Notes under the pieces: generated by a model | Seen by the model: the letters and a program-made list of their open reading frames with translations, nothing else | What the model was told of the DNA's origin: nothing | Database searches by the model: none | In this document: positions 52,289 through 59,821 of the stretch, piece by piece | Position numbering within the stretch: the stretch's first letter is position 1 | How the letters are laid out: every line of letters starts with the position of its first letter | Program-made: the position numbers and the translations under genes | Assembly: GCF_001953865.1 (NCBI RefSeq) | Contig: NZ_MQUQ01000003.1 | Coordinates: 660,059 to 724,058, forward strand | Origin: Amycolatopsis coloradensis | GTDB taxonomy: Bacteria > Actinomycetota > Actinomycetes > Mycobacteriales > Pseudonocardiaceae | DNA length: 64,000 bases | Direction: 5' to 3'

Positions 52289-52798
52289 TCAGCGGACGGT
52301 GTAGCCGCCGGTGCTCGTCCGGAAGAACGGCACCGGGCCGGTGCACGGCAGGACGTCGTGCTCGATTCCGCCGTAAGCCCAGCTCCAGCCGATCCGATCG
52401 TGGCCGCGCGACTCGTCCTGCACCGAGAAGCCGACCCGGCGGCCGACGACGTTCACCGGGAGACCGGGGATGTCGGCGCGTTCGATCACGCCGGTCAGGA
52501 TGGCGAGGTCGCCGGCGCGGGCCACACAATCGACCCGGCCGTCGAAGTCGGCGACGAGTTTCCCGTCCTTGGTCAAGTGATTCACGTGGAACCGGCCCGA
52601 GGACTTGCCGGGTTCGCCGAACGCGGCGAAATCGAAGCGGACCGGGTCGTTGTCGTAGCCCGGGAACGTCAGCGGTCCGCCCGCCGATCCCACGACGACC
52701 GAGCCCCGCTCCGGCGCCGCGCTCGCCTGTGCCGCCCCCAGTGTTCCCGCCACGGCGGCGAACACGGCGACCGTGGCGATCTTCGACTTGATGTTCAT
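52289..52798 (-). CDS. Secreted hypothetical protein, 169 aa
   Basis: A clear signal peptide (NIKSKIATVAVFAAVAGTLGAAQASA, cleavage near residue 27) is followed by a beta-rich domain: GPLTFPGYDNDPVRFDFAAFG, SGRFHVNHL, VADFDGRVDCVARAGDLAILTGVIERA, DRIGWSWAYGG. Two Cys in the mature part could pair. I recall similar repetin-like or secreted actinobacterial proteins, without function. GGAGGG lies at good spacing before ATG 52798. Possibly read together with the next minus-strand small gene 44 bases downstream. Confidence 0.8.
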   Translation of the reverse strand: MNIKSKIATVAVFAAVAGTLGAAQASAAPERGSVVVGSAGGPLTFPGYDNDPVRFDFAAFGEPGKSSGRFHVNHLTKDGKLVADFDGRVDCVARAGDLAILTGVIERADIPGLPVNVVGRRVGFSVQDESRGHDRIGWSWAYGGIEHDVLPCTGPVPFFRTSTGGYTVR

Positions 52799-52976
52799 GG
52801 CTTTCCCTCCAGTTCCAGGAACGTCCTGGTGGAAAGGAGCCTTCCGCCCCGCGCGCGCCCGGTCCTCCCGCTGGAGAGGGAAGGAACTCCCGCCTGAGTG
52901 CCCTGCGCGCGGGGCACCACCCCACCGCACGGCTACTCCGCGATCCAGATGGCCGAGCGCCTCACGGGAGGCGCGT

Positions 52977-53066
52977 CGCGTTTAGCGGGCTGAACGCGAC
53001 CAGGCTCCAGGCCCAAGCAAGTAGTCCTCTAGTTGCGGGGTTGAGCGCAACCAGAGGACTACTTGC
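52977..53066. repeat. Two adjacent hairpins after endonuclease IV
   Basis: Hairpin A: CGCGTTTAGC (52977-52986) with GCTGAACGCG (52989-52998), one mismatch. Hairpin B: a 21-bp stem, 53017-53037 with 53046-53066, one mismatch, beginning GCAAGTAGTCCTCT. They lie 10 bases past the endonuclease IV stop (minus strand) and can terminate it. Hairpin B shares its arm end with the hairpin at 13365-13388. Confidence 0.7.
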
Positions 53067-53075
53067 GGGAGAGCG

Positions 53076-53855
53076 TCAAGTGGAGGCGACGCGTTCCCGG
53101 ACGAAGGCGATGTCGGCGGCCTGGCCGTCGGCCGGGGTCTCGACGATCACGGGGGCGCCCGCCTCGGCGGCGACCGCGGCCAGCACCTCGGGGTCGATCG
53201 TGCCGTCGCCGCCGACGACGTTGGCGTGCCGGTCGCGGGTGGAACCGAACTCGTCGCGCGAGTTGTTGAGGTGCACCAGGTCGATCCGGCCGGTGATGGC
53301 CTTGACCTTCTTGACCGCCTCGGTCAAGTCCCAGCCCGCCGCGTACGCGTGACAGGTGTCGAAACAGAAGCCCGCGCCGAATTCGCCGACCTTGTCCCAG
53401 AGCCGGGCGATCGTGTCGATGTCGCGGGTCATCGCGTTGTCGCCGCCCGCGGTGTTTTCGATCAGGATGGGAACGGCGAAGCCGCCCTTCTCCTGTTCGC
53501 GCTCGAAAAGCTTGCGCCAGTTGACAAGGCCTTCTTCGACGTCTTCCGAAGAGCCGACGTGGCCGCCGTGCACGACGAGCCCTTTCGCACCGATCTCGGC
53601 CGCGCCGTTCGCGTGCTGCGTGACGTTCTTCCGCGAGGGGATGCGGATGCGGTTGTTCATCGACGCCACATTGATCAAGTACGGCGAATGGACGAACACC
53701 TCGACCGGCGATTCTTTGATCGCTTCGCCGTGTGGGTGGGGTTTGGGAGCTTTCCAGCCCTGCGGGTCGGAAAGGAAGAACTGGAGGACCTCGGCGTCGC
53801 GTTCGGCGACCGCGGACAGCGGGTCGTCGTCGCGGACATGGGCACCGATTTTCAT
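53076..53855 (-). CDS. nfo: Endonuclease IV (deoxyribonuclease IV), 259 aa
   Basis: A zinc-dependent AP endonuclease of base-excision repair (TIM barrel, AP2Ec). Landmarks: MKIGAHV at the start, FVHSPYLINVAS, GLVVHGGHVGSS, ILIENTAGG with the metal-binding Glu, GFCFDTCHAYAAGWDL, LVHLNNSRDEFGSTRDRHANVVGGDGTI, and VIVETPA. It is slightly shorter than E. coli Nfo (about 285 aa) but has all ligands. TAGATT (53864-53869, minus strand) lies eight bases before the ATG; no Shine-Dalgarno. Confidence 0.95.
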   Translation of the reverse strand: MKIGAHVRDDDPLSAVAERDAEVLQFFLSDPQGWKAPKPHPHGEAIKESPVEVFVHSPYLINVASMNNRIRIPSRKNVTQHANGAAEIGAKGLVVHGGHVGSSEDVEEGLVNWRKLFEREQEKGGFAVPILIENTAGGDNAMTRDIDTIARLWDKVGEFGAGFCFDTCHAYAAGWDLTEAVKKVKAITGRIDLVHLNNSRDEFGSTRDRHANVVGGDGTIDPEVLAAVAAEAGAPVIVETPADGQAADIAFVRERVAST

Positions 53856-54027
53856 GTTGGGAGAATCTACGCGGAGCGAAGCTCCTCCGTTGAGGGCGGT
53901 GGCGGGGAGGAAGGCGGAGCCACTACCGAGGATTTCTCCCCGGCGCGGCCCAGGTCGTCACGCTCGTGGGGTAGCGTGAGCGCGTTCCGTTAAACCGCGT
54001 GGGTCTAAGGGGCGGAGGACGAGTTCG

Positions 54028-54894
54028 ATGGGGAAGACTGCCGGGCGGATCACGGCATTGGGTTTCGCACTTTCGGTTTCGGCCGGACTCGCGTTCCCGA
54101 CGGTCGCGATGGCCGCCGAGAAACCGAATCCGACCCTCTCCGGCGAATGCGCCGCGACGCTGCGAAACGGGTCGTCGGCCAACGGCCTCGTTCTCGACGC
54201 GGGTGCACCGCTCAACTCGCCCGAGGCATTGACCGTCGGGCTGGACTCGAAGGCCAAGACCGCCGAAGGCCGGAAACCGCTGCTTTCACTGCCGGTCGGT
54301 GACCTCGTCAAGACGACAGGCCTCACGGACAACGCGATCGGCGACCTCGTGGCCAAGGGGATCTGCCCGCCCGTGCAGAGCGCGGTGAACGCGGTCGGCA
54401 ACCTGACCCAGGGTGTCGCCGAGGAACTCCCGCTGCCGGAACTTCCCGAGCCACCCAAGCCCGAGCCACCCAAGCCCGAGCCACCCAAGCCCGAGCCGCC
54501 CACTCCCGAGCCACCCACGCCCGAGCCCCCGGACCCCGGTCCGAAACCGCCACGGCCCGAGCCCCCCATGCCGGGACAGCCCGGCGGACCGGGTAGCGAA
54601 CTTCCGATCGAATCCGGTCCTGGCTCCTCCACCGGTATCGGCGGCGACTCGATCGCCGGCGTCATCAGCAACGCGGCGTTGCTTCCCGGCGACTTCGTGC
54701 AGGCGCCGGTGATCATCGAGACCATCCCCGGCGAGGTGCCGCCGCCGACCGTCGACGAGAAGGACACCGGCACCGCGCAGGCCATCCAGGCCCCGGTCGC
54801 CCCGGCCAAGCTGCCGCTGCTGCTCGCGGTGCTGGCGTTGGCCGTCGTCGCCGCGGCGCTGGTCCGCGCCTGGCTGCGGGGCAAGCCCGCCTGA
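54028..54894 (+). CDS. Secreted, C-terminally anchored Pro-rich protein, paralogue 1, 288 aa
   Basis: A signal peptide (residues 1-29, ending AMA) is followed by a roughly 100-residue domain with two Cys (ECAATL and ICPPV), a linker of PKPEPP/PTPEPP repeats (about 130-190), and a C-terminal helix that starts LPLLLAVLAL and ends LVRAW with a basic tail. Two more genes with the same plan follow, so this is a three-gene family. The membrane helix would hold the protein in the outer face of the cytoplasmic membrane with the linker spanning the wall. GGAGGA precedes the ATG. Function unknown. Confidence 0.8.
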   Translation: MGKTAGRITALGFALSVSAGLAFPTVAMAAEKPNPTLSGECAATLRNGSSANGLVLDAGAPLNSPEALTVGLDSKAKTAEGRKPLLSLPVGDLVKTTGLTDNAIGDLVAKGICPPVQSAVNAVGNLTQGVAEELPLPELPEPPKPEPPKPEPPKPEPPTPEPPTPEPPDPGPKPPRPEPPMPGQPGGPGSELPIESGPGSSTGIGGDSIAGVISNAALLPGDFVQAPVIIETIPGEVPPPTVDEKDTGTAQAIQAPVAPAKLPLLLAVLALAVVAAALVRAWLRGKPA

Positions 54895-55017
54895 TTTCAC
54901 CCTCGGTGACGCCCGCTTCCACTCGAATGCCTGACTTCTTCGAGTGAGCGGGCGTTACTCGTCGCCCTTGGCGTCGTTGTGCTGGTAGGTGAACCCGACG
55001 ACGGAGGAGTCGAAGGC

Positions 55018-55902
55018 ATGCGCGAACGGACACGGAGGGCGACCGCCCTGGGTGCCTCGGCCTTCATTCTCGCGGGCTCGGCCGCCCTCGCCATGCCGGG
55101 CACGGCCGCCGCCGCCGAGACCAAGACCGCCGCCTGCGGCGGATCGGTGACCGCGAAACCCGGCGACCGGATCCTCGGGAAGACGCCGTTGCTCGGCATC
55201 CCGCTGGACCTCGGCCACGCCGGTCCGGTTTCGGGAGTGCTCACGGGCACGATCAACGCGCTGCTCGGCACGGTCTGCAAGGTGACGGTGACCGTGGTGA
55301 ACGCCGTGGTCGCGCCGGTCCCGGTCATCGGCGAACCCGCCGCGGAAGCGGTGAACGGCGCCGTCACCGGCACCACCCAGGCGCTGACCGGCGGCGGCAA
55401 GCCCGCCCCCGGCACCCAGCCTCAACCACAAAAACCCGCTCCCGGCACGGGCGGCCCGCAGACAGGCGGCCCCGGCGCCCCGGCGCAGGGCGGCAACCCG
55501 GCGACCGGCCCCGGCATCCCGGCGGCGAACAGCCCGCTGCTGCCCGGCACCTTCACCCCGAACTTCGGCGGCCTGCCGTTGGGCGTCAGCACGGGTTACG
55601 CCCCGATGCGCGACTACAGCTCCATCCCGATGGCGATGGCCGGTCTCTTCAGCCCCTCGCCCGGACTGCGCTACGGCGGTCAGATCCCGGGTTACGCGCC
55701 GCAGTTCGGCGTCACGACCGAAAACCAGACCGGTAACCCGGACGTCCAGAACGCGGGGCAGGCCGAGGCGCTACCGAACGTGAGCGACGGATTCACTCAG
55801 GACGGGAAACTTCCGCTGCTGATCGCCGTTTTGCTACTTTCCGGAGTCAGTGCGGGCCTGGTACGCACCTGGGTCCTCCGCCGAATGGCCGCTACAAGTT
55901 AG
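55018..55902 (+). CDS. Secreted, C-terminally anchored protein, paralogue 2, 294 aa
   Basis: A signal peptide ends near residue 28 (GTAAAA), with Cys right after it (AACGGSV) and a second Cys in GTVCKVTV. The middle is rich in Pro, Gly and Gln (PAPGTQPQPQKPAPG). A block GYAPMRDYSSIP and DVQNAGQAEAL is shared with paralogue 3. The C-terminus is LPLLIAVLLL then LVRTWVLRR. ATG 55018 is chosen because GGAGGA precedes it and the signal peptide starts there; the frame is open to 54979. Function unknown. Confidence 0.8.
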   Translation: MRERTRRATALGASAFILAGSAALAMPGTAAAAETKTAACGGSVTAKPGDRILGKTPLLGIPLDLGHAGPVSGVLTGTINALLGTVCKVTVTVVNAVVAPVPVIGEPAAEAVNGAVTGTTQALTGGGKPAPGTQPQPQKPAPGTGGPQTGGPGAPAQGGNPATGPGIPAANSPLLPGTFTPNFGGLPLGVSTGYAPMRDYSSIPMAMAGLFSPSPGLRYGGQIPGYAPQFGVTTENQTGNPDVQNAGQAEALPNVSDGFTQDGKLPLLIAVLLLSGVSAGLVRTWVLRRMAATS

Positions 55903-56017
55903 GCCTACCGCCTAGTATCTTTCGGATCACTCCCTCGTTATCCCCGTCGGCAGTGTTTTCTCCGGTGAAAACCTGATGCACTGCCTCATGCCCCCACCGA
56001 CCCGGAGGATCGCGCTC

Positions 56018-56902
56018 GTGCGGAAGACCACCATCTGGCAGACCACCCGCAACGCGTTCACCGTCACCGCACTCGCGGCGTTGGTCACCGGTGGCGCCTT
56101 CCTGACCTCGGGCACCGCCTCGGCGGCGACCACGCTGGCGAACGCGTGCAGCGGCACCGTGAACGGCGGGATGGGCGACACCGTCGCGATCACCGGTACT
56201 TCGGTCAAGGAACTGGTGCGAGCGGGCGCGAAGGAAGCGGGCACGCTGGCGCTCTACGACGTCGCCGCGAACGACATCGCCAAGGTCAACAAGATCGACC
56301 TCGGCACGGTCCCGAACGCCGCGGGCGGCTCGGTCGACGGCAAGGCCATCGGCGCGGCCGTCAAGCGGGCGGTCAGGGAGACCAAGTCCTGGGGCCTCGG
56401 CCTCAACCCGGAAAAGACGCTGACCAGCATCGAGCACAAGGTCGCCGGCAGCTGTGGCCTGACGACGGTCGCGACGAACTACGTCGCCCCCGCGCTGCCT
56501 GCTCCGGGCACCACGGCCCCGCAGCAGGGCGGCACGGGCGGCGCCGCGAACGGCGCCCCGGCGGGGGGCACGAACCTGCTGCCCGGCAGCAGCAACGGCA
56601 CCGGCTACGCCCCGCCTCGCGACTACGGCAACCTGCCGGTCGCGCAGCCGGGTGTCGCGGTGGCGCCGGGCGTGCGCTACCCGGCCAACAGCCCGCTCCC
56701 CGGCGAGGGTGGCTCGCAGTACGGCGTCCCCGGCGCTCAGGACCAGGGCAGCGACGTCCGCAACACGGGCAACGCCGAGGCGCTCGCCACCGACGGCATG
56801 CCCGGCGGCGACGTCCAGCTGCCGATGCTGCTCGCGGTGCTCGTACTCGCCGGGGTGACCGCCGCGCTGGTCCGCACCTGGGTGCTGCGCCGCGTCTCCT
56901 GA
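56018..56902 (+). CDS. Secreted, C-terminally anchored protein, paralogue 3, 294 aa
   Basis: A signal peptide (residues about 1-34, ending GTASA) leads to a domain with Cys in NACSGTV and GSCGLTT. The domain contains DTVAITGTSVKELVRAG and a Gly/Ala/Pro linker. The block GYAPPRDYGNLP and DVRNTGNAEAL matches paralogue 2. The C-terminus is LPMLLAVLVL then LVRTWVLRR. GTG 56018 follows GGAGG; the frame is open to 55976. It ends about 100 bases before rpsF and appears to be transcribed separately from it. Confidence 0.8.
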   Translation: MRKTTIWQTTRNAFTVTALAALVTGGAFLTSGTASAATTLANACSGTVNGGMGDTVAITGTSVKELVRAGAKEAGTLALYDVAANDIAKVNKIDLGTVPNAAGGSVDGKAIGAAVKRAVRETKSWGLGLNPEKTLTSIEHKVAGSCGLTTVATNYVAPALPAPGTTAPQQGGTGGAANGAPAGGTNLLPGSSNGTGYAPPRDYGNLPVAQPGVAVAPGVRYPANSPLPGEGGSQYGVPGAQDQGSDVRNTGNAEALATDGMPGGDVQLPMLLAVLVLAGVTAALVRTWVLRRVS

Positions 56903-56958
56903 CCTGAGGCGAGACCTTCGAACGCCGCCGGGTACGCTTACCTGGACAAACCCTCCTG

Positions 56959-56975
56959 CCACGGACAGTCCGTGG
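56959..56975 (+). promoter_or_regulatory. Hairpin in the rpsF leader
   Basis: CCACGGA-CAG-TCCGTGG is a perfect 7-bp stem 27 bases before the rpsF start, between a possible -10 (TACGCT, 56933-56938) and the AGGAGGT ribosome site (56988-56994). It could be the S6:S18 autoregulatory leader known in other bacteria, or simple structure. Confidence 0.4.
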
Positions 56976-57002
56976 CCGCGAGCCCATAGGAGGTGAGTGG
57001 TT

Positions 57003-57323
57003 GTGTCACGCCATTACGAGGTAATGGTCATCCTGGACCCCACGCTCGATGAGCGTACGGTCGCCCCGACCCTGGACAACTTCCTCAACGTGATCCGCAC
57101 TTCGGGCGGAAGCGTGGAGAAGGTCGACGTCTGGGGCCGCCGCCGTCTGTCGTACGAGATCAAGAAGCACGCCGAGGGCATCTACGCGCTCCTCGACCTG
57201 AACTCGACGTCGGAAGCGGTCAAGGAGCTGGACCGTCAGCTCTCCCTCCAGGAGACCGTGCTCCGCACCAAGGTCATGCGCCGCGAGATCAAGAGCGCCG
57301 CGACCGCCGCCGCCAAGGCCTGA
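57003..57323 (+). CDS. rpsF: 30S ribosomal protein S6, 106 aa
   Basis: A small-subunit protein that pairs with S18 on the 30S platform. Typical opening [40 protein letters not shown] and [13 protein letters not shown] 57003 follows a strong AGGAGGT at eight-base spacing; the frame opens at 56997. First gene of rpsF-ssb-rpsR-rplI, the conserved order in actinobacteria. Confidence 0.98.
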   Translation: MSRHYEVMVILDPTLDERTVAPTLDNFLNVIRTSGGSVEKVDVWGRRRLSYEIKKHAEGIYALLDLNSTSEAVKELDRQLSLQETVLRTKVMRREIKSAATAAAKA

Positions 57324-57340
57324 GCCCGAAGGACTTCCCG

Positions 57341-57850
57341 ATGGCTGGAGACACCGTCATCACGGTGATCGGCAACCTCACGTCCGACCCGGAGCTTCGC
57401 TTCACCCCTTCCGGTGCGGCGGTCGCGAACTTCACGGTCGCGTCCACCCCGCGCACGCTGGACAAGCAGTCCGGTGAGTGGAAGGACGGCGAGGCCCTGT
57501 TCCTGCGCTGCAACATCTGGCGCCAGGCGGCCGAGAACGTCGCCGAGTCGCTGACGCGCGGCGCGCGAGTCGTCGTGCAGGGGCGCCTCAAGCAGCGGTC
57601 TTTCGAGACCAAGGAAGGCGAGAAGCGCACTGTCGTCGAGCTCGAGGTCGATGAGATCGGCCCGTCGCTGCGCTACGCCACCGCCAAGGTGAACAAGGTC
57701 AGCCGTGGCACCGGTGGCGGTGGAGGCGGCGGCTTCGGTGGAGGCGGCGGCGGTGGCCAGTCCGGCCCGCCCGCCGACGACCCGTGGGGTTCCGCCCCGG
57801 CCGCCAGTGGTGGCGGCGGCGGTGGCTTCTCCGACGAGCCGCCCTTCTGA
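57341..57850 (+). CDS. ssb: Single-stranded DNA-binding protein, 169 aa
   Basis: Coats single-stranded DNA during replication and repair. The OB-fold spans residues 1-110 ([54 protein letters not shown]). A Gly-rich flexible linker and the acidic tip DEPPF, which recruits repair proteins, follow. Length is normal. 17 bases after rpsF. Confidence 0.98.
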   Translation: MAGDTVITVIGNLTSDPELRFTPSGAAVANFTVASTPRTLDKQSGEWKDGEALFLRCNIWRQAAENVAESLTRGARVVVQGRLKQRSFETKEGEKRTVVELEVDEIGPSLRYATAKVNKVSRGTGGGGGGGFGGGGGGGQSGPPADDPWGSAPAASGGGGGGFSDEPPF

Positions 57851-57940
57851 TCGACAGTCGCACCAGGTGCGTCCACCGCGGGCGAAAGCTCCGCGAGACG
57901 CCTCGAGACAACCACTACGTAGGAATCCAGGAGTAAAACC

Positions 57941-58189
57941 GTGGCCAAGCCACCCATCCGCAAGCCCAAGAAGAAGGTCTGCGTTTTCTGCAAGGCCGAG
58001 AAGAAGGGCCGCCCGGAGAACATCGACTACAAGGACACCAACCTGCTGCGGAAGTACATCTCCGACCGCGGCAAGATCCGTGCCCGCCGGGTGACCGGCA
58101 ACTGCAGCCAGCACCAGCGTGACATCGCCATCGCGGTCAAGAACTCCCGCGAAATGGCGCTGCTGCCCTACACCTCGACCGCGCGCTAA
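57941..58189 (+). CDS. rpsR: 30S ribosomal protein S18, 82 aa
   Basis: The S6 partner on the 30S platform. [17 protein letters not shown] holds the CxxC half of a possible zinc-type (C+) S18; then [36 protein letters not shown] supplies another Cys. GTG start with GGAG upstream. 90 bases after ssb. Confidence 0.97.
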   Translation: MAKPPIRKPKKKVCVFCKAEKKGRPENIDYKDTNLLRKYISDRGKIRARRVTGNCSQHQRDIAIAVKNSREMALLPYTSTAR

Positions 58190-58201
58190 GGAGGCACGTC
58201 A

Positions 58202-58657
58202 ATGGCGAAGATCATTCTCACCACCGACGTCTCCAACCTCGGTGGACCCGGCGACATCGTCGAGGTCAAGGACGGTTACGCGCGCAACTACCTGCTCCCC
58301 CGCGGCTACGCGATCGTGGCCTCCAAGGGTGCGGAGAAGAACGTGCGCACGATCAAGCGGGCGCAGGAGAGCCGTCGCATCCGCGACCTCGACCACGCCA
58401 AGGAGATCAAGGCGACCCTGGAGGGCCTCGGCGCCATCCAGCTGTCCGGCAAGGCGGCCGAGGGCTCGAAGAAGCTCTTCGGTTCGATCACCACCGCCGA
58501 GATCGTGGACGCGATCAAGGCCGCCGGCGGCCCGCTGCTCGACAAGCGCGTCATCGAGCTGAAGGACCACATCAAGACCGTGGGCAAGCACTCGGTCGGC
58601 GCCCGTCTGCACCCCGACGTCCGCGTCGACGTGCGGCTCGAGGTCAAGGCCAAGTAA
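58202..58657 (+). CDS. rplI: 50S ribosomal protein L9, 151 aa
   Basis: Binds 23S rRNA at the base of the L1 stalk. The N-terminal domain is AKIILTTDVSNLGGPGDIVEVKDGYARNYLLPRGYA, followed by a connecting helix and the C-terminal domain with SVTTAEI-type FGSITTAEIVDAI and KHSVGARLHPDV. Ribosome site GGAGG precedes the ATG. Last gene of the operon; a terminator follows. Confidence 0.98.
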   Translation: MAKIILTTDVSNLGGPGDIVEVKDGYARNYLLPRGYAIVASKGAEKNVRTIKRAQESRRIRDLDHAKEIKATLEGLGAIQLSGKAAEGSKKLFGSITTAEIVDAIKAAGGPLLDKRVIELKDHIKTVGKHSVGARLHPDVRVDVRLEVKAK

Positions 58658-58673
58658 CACCGCTTCGGCACAG

Positions 58674-58706
58674 GGCGGGACTTCTCCATCGCGGAGAGGT
58701 CCCGCC
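58674..58706 (+). terminator. Terminator of the rpsF operon
   Basis: GGCGGGACTTCTCC (58674-58687) pairs with GGAGAGGTCCCGCC (58693-58706), one mismatch, loop ATCGC, followed by TTTT. It lies 16 bases past rplI. Confidence 0.88.
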
Positions 58707-58808
58707 TTTTGCTTTCCGTGCTTGTCATCGGAACCCCACTCGGGCGGGTCACGTCTTAGGATTGACTCGACGTCGAGGCACGGGGCCTCAAAAGGGGATC
58801 TGGGAGCT

Positions 58809-59219
58809 ATGGCTTACGACAGCAACGCCGAGCAGAACCGGCAGGAGAAGGTCACGGTGTCCGCGCCGGCCAACCCGGACAAGCCGTCGTCGGCGTCGGG
58901 CGGGGGTGGCGGCGGGTTCACCTTCGACAAGGACAAGATCGACGGCATCATCAAGAAGTGGACCGACCTCCAGGTCGAGCTCAAGAAGGACTTCGCCGAC
59001 GCGAACCTGATGGCCAACGTCAAGGCGCCCGGCAAGGAGTTCGCGAGCGGCGACTGGGAGAAGCTGGCCAACCCCTCGGGCAAGGCGTTCCTGGAGCAGA
59101 ACCAGAAGATGCAGGACTACGTCAAGAACTACATCGACCAGCTGACCGCGGCGAAGCAGAAGATCGCCACGAACGAGGCCGAGACGCAGGCTTCGCTCAA
59201 CAAGCACAAGGCCGTGTGA
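58809..59219 (+). CDS. Small helical PE-like/WXG-type protein, candidate type VII substrate, 136 aa
   Basis: After a disordered Gly/Ser-rich N-terminus, residues about 40-136 form helices (FDKDKIDGIIKKWTDLQVELKKDFADANLM; QKMQDYVKNYIDQLTAAKQKI), the helical-hairpin style of PE or EsxA-like partners; it has Trp but no exact WXG or YxxxD/E motif. The stop overlaps the next gene (TGATG). The downstream lipoprotein, PPE-like and EspG genes support a role in type VII secretion. GGAG stands before ATG 58809; the frame is open to 58722. Confidence 0.65.
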   Translation: MAYDSNAEQNRQEKVTVSAPANPDKPSSASGGGGGGFTFDKDKIDGIIKKWTDLQVELKKDFADANLMANVKAPGKEFASGDWEKLANPSGKAFLEQNQKMQDYVKNYIDQLTAAKQKIATNEAETQASLNKHKAV

Positions 59220-59818
59220 TGCGACGTTCCCTCGTACTCGTTTTCGCCGCCGCCGCGCTGGTCGCGGGCTGTTCCGGCACCAAGAGCGGCACGGCGTCCT
59301 CGGAGCCGTCCTACACGACAGGGGCCGGTTCCCCGAGCGCGTCGAGCGGATCCTCCGGCTCCGCGCCCAAGGTGCCGAGCCCGTTAAAAACCTCCTCGAT
59401 CGAGAGTGACGCGTGCTCCGCGCTCTCGGCGGCGAAGCGGTCCGAGCTCGGCCTCGGCGAAGGCGAACAGCGGACCACGAGCGTCGGACCCGGCTGTTCG
59501 ATCTTCGCCGCGGACGACCGGCTGAACCAGATCGAGATCAGCCCGGTGCTCGCGAACAAGAACGGCCTCAGCGACGTCTACGACACGAAGGCCAACGACG
59601 AGTACTTCGAGCCGACCGAGGTCGCCGGGTACCCGGCGGTCTACGCCGCGGCGCTCGACGGCCGCAAGAGCGGCAAATGCGGCCTCTTCGTCGGCGTGAC
59701 CGACCAGCTGGCCGTGAACATCCTGGTGCAGTACGACAACGGGCCCGGCGCGAGCGATCCGTGTCCTGTCGCGCTCAAGGTGGGGGAAGCGATGATCCAG
59801 ACGTTGAAGGAGGGCTGA
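59219..59818 (+). CDS. DUF3558-like lipoprotein, 199 aa
   Basis: A lipoprotein signal peptide with lipobox LVAGC (Cys18), a Ser/Gly-rich linker, then a DUF3558-type domain: SDACSALSAAKRSELGL, GPGCSIF, EVAGYPAVYA, KCGLFVGVTDQLAVNILV and DPCPVALKVGEAMI, with paired Cys. Family members are often next to PPE and EspG genes in Pseudonocardiaceae, as here. The ATG overlaps the upstream stop by one base; the PPE-like gene starts three bases after this one ends. Confidence 0.8.
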   Translation: MRRSLVLVFAAAALVAGCSGTKSGTASSEPSYTTGAGSPSASSGSSGSAPKVPSPLKTSSIESDACSALSAAKRSELGLGEGEQRTTSVGPGCSIFAADDRLNQIEISPVLANKNGLSDVYDTKANDEYFEPTEVAGYPAVYAAALDGRKSGKCGLFVGVTDQLAVNILVQYDNGPGASDPCPVALKVGEAMIQTLKEG

Positions 59819-59821
59819 CGC

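Noticed and set aside
53941..54027. c-di-AMP (ydaO-type) riboswitch before the first Pro-rich secreted protein gene
   Set aside because: A few G-rich blocks recall it, but the conserved core could not be matched.
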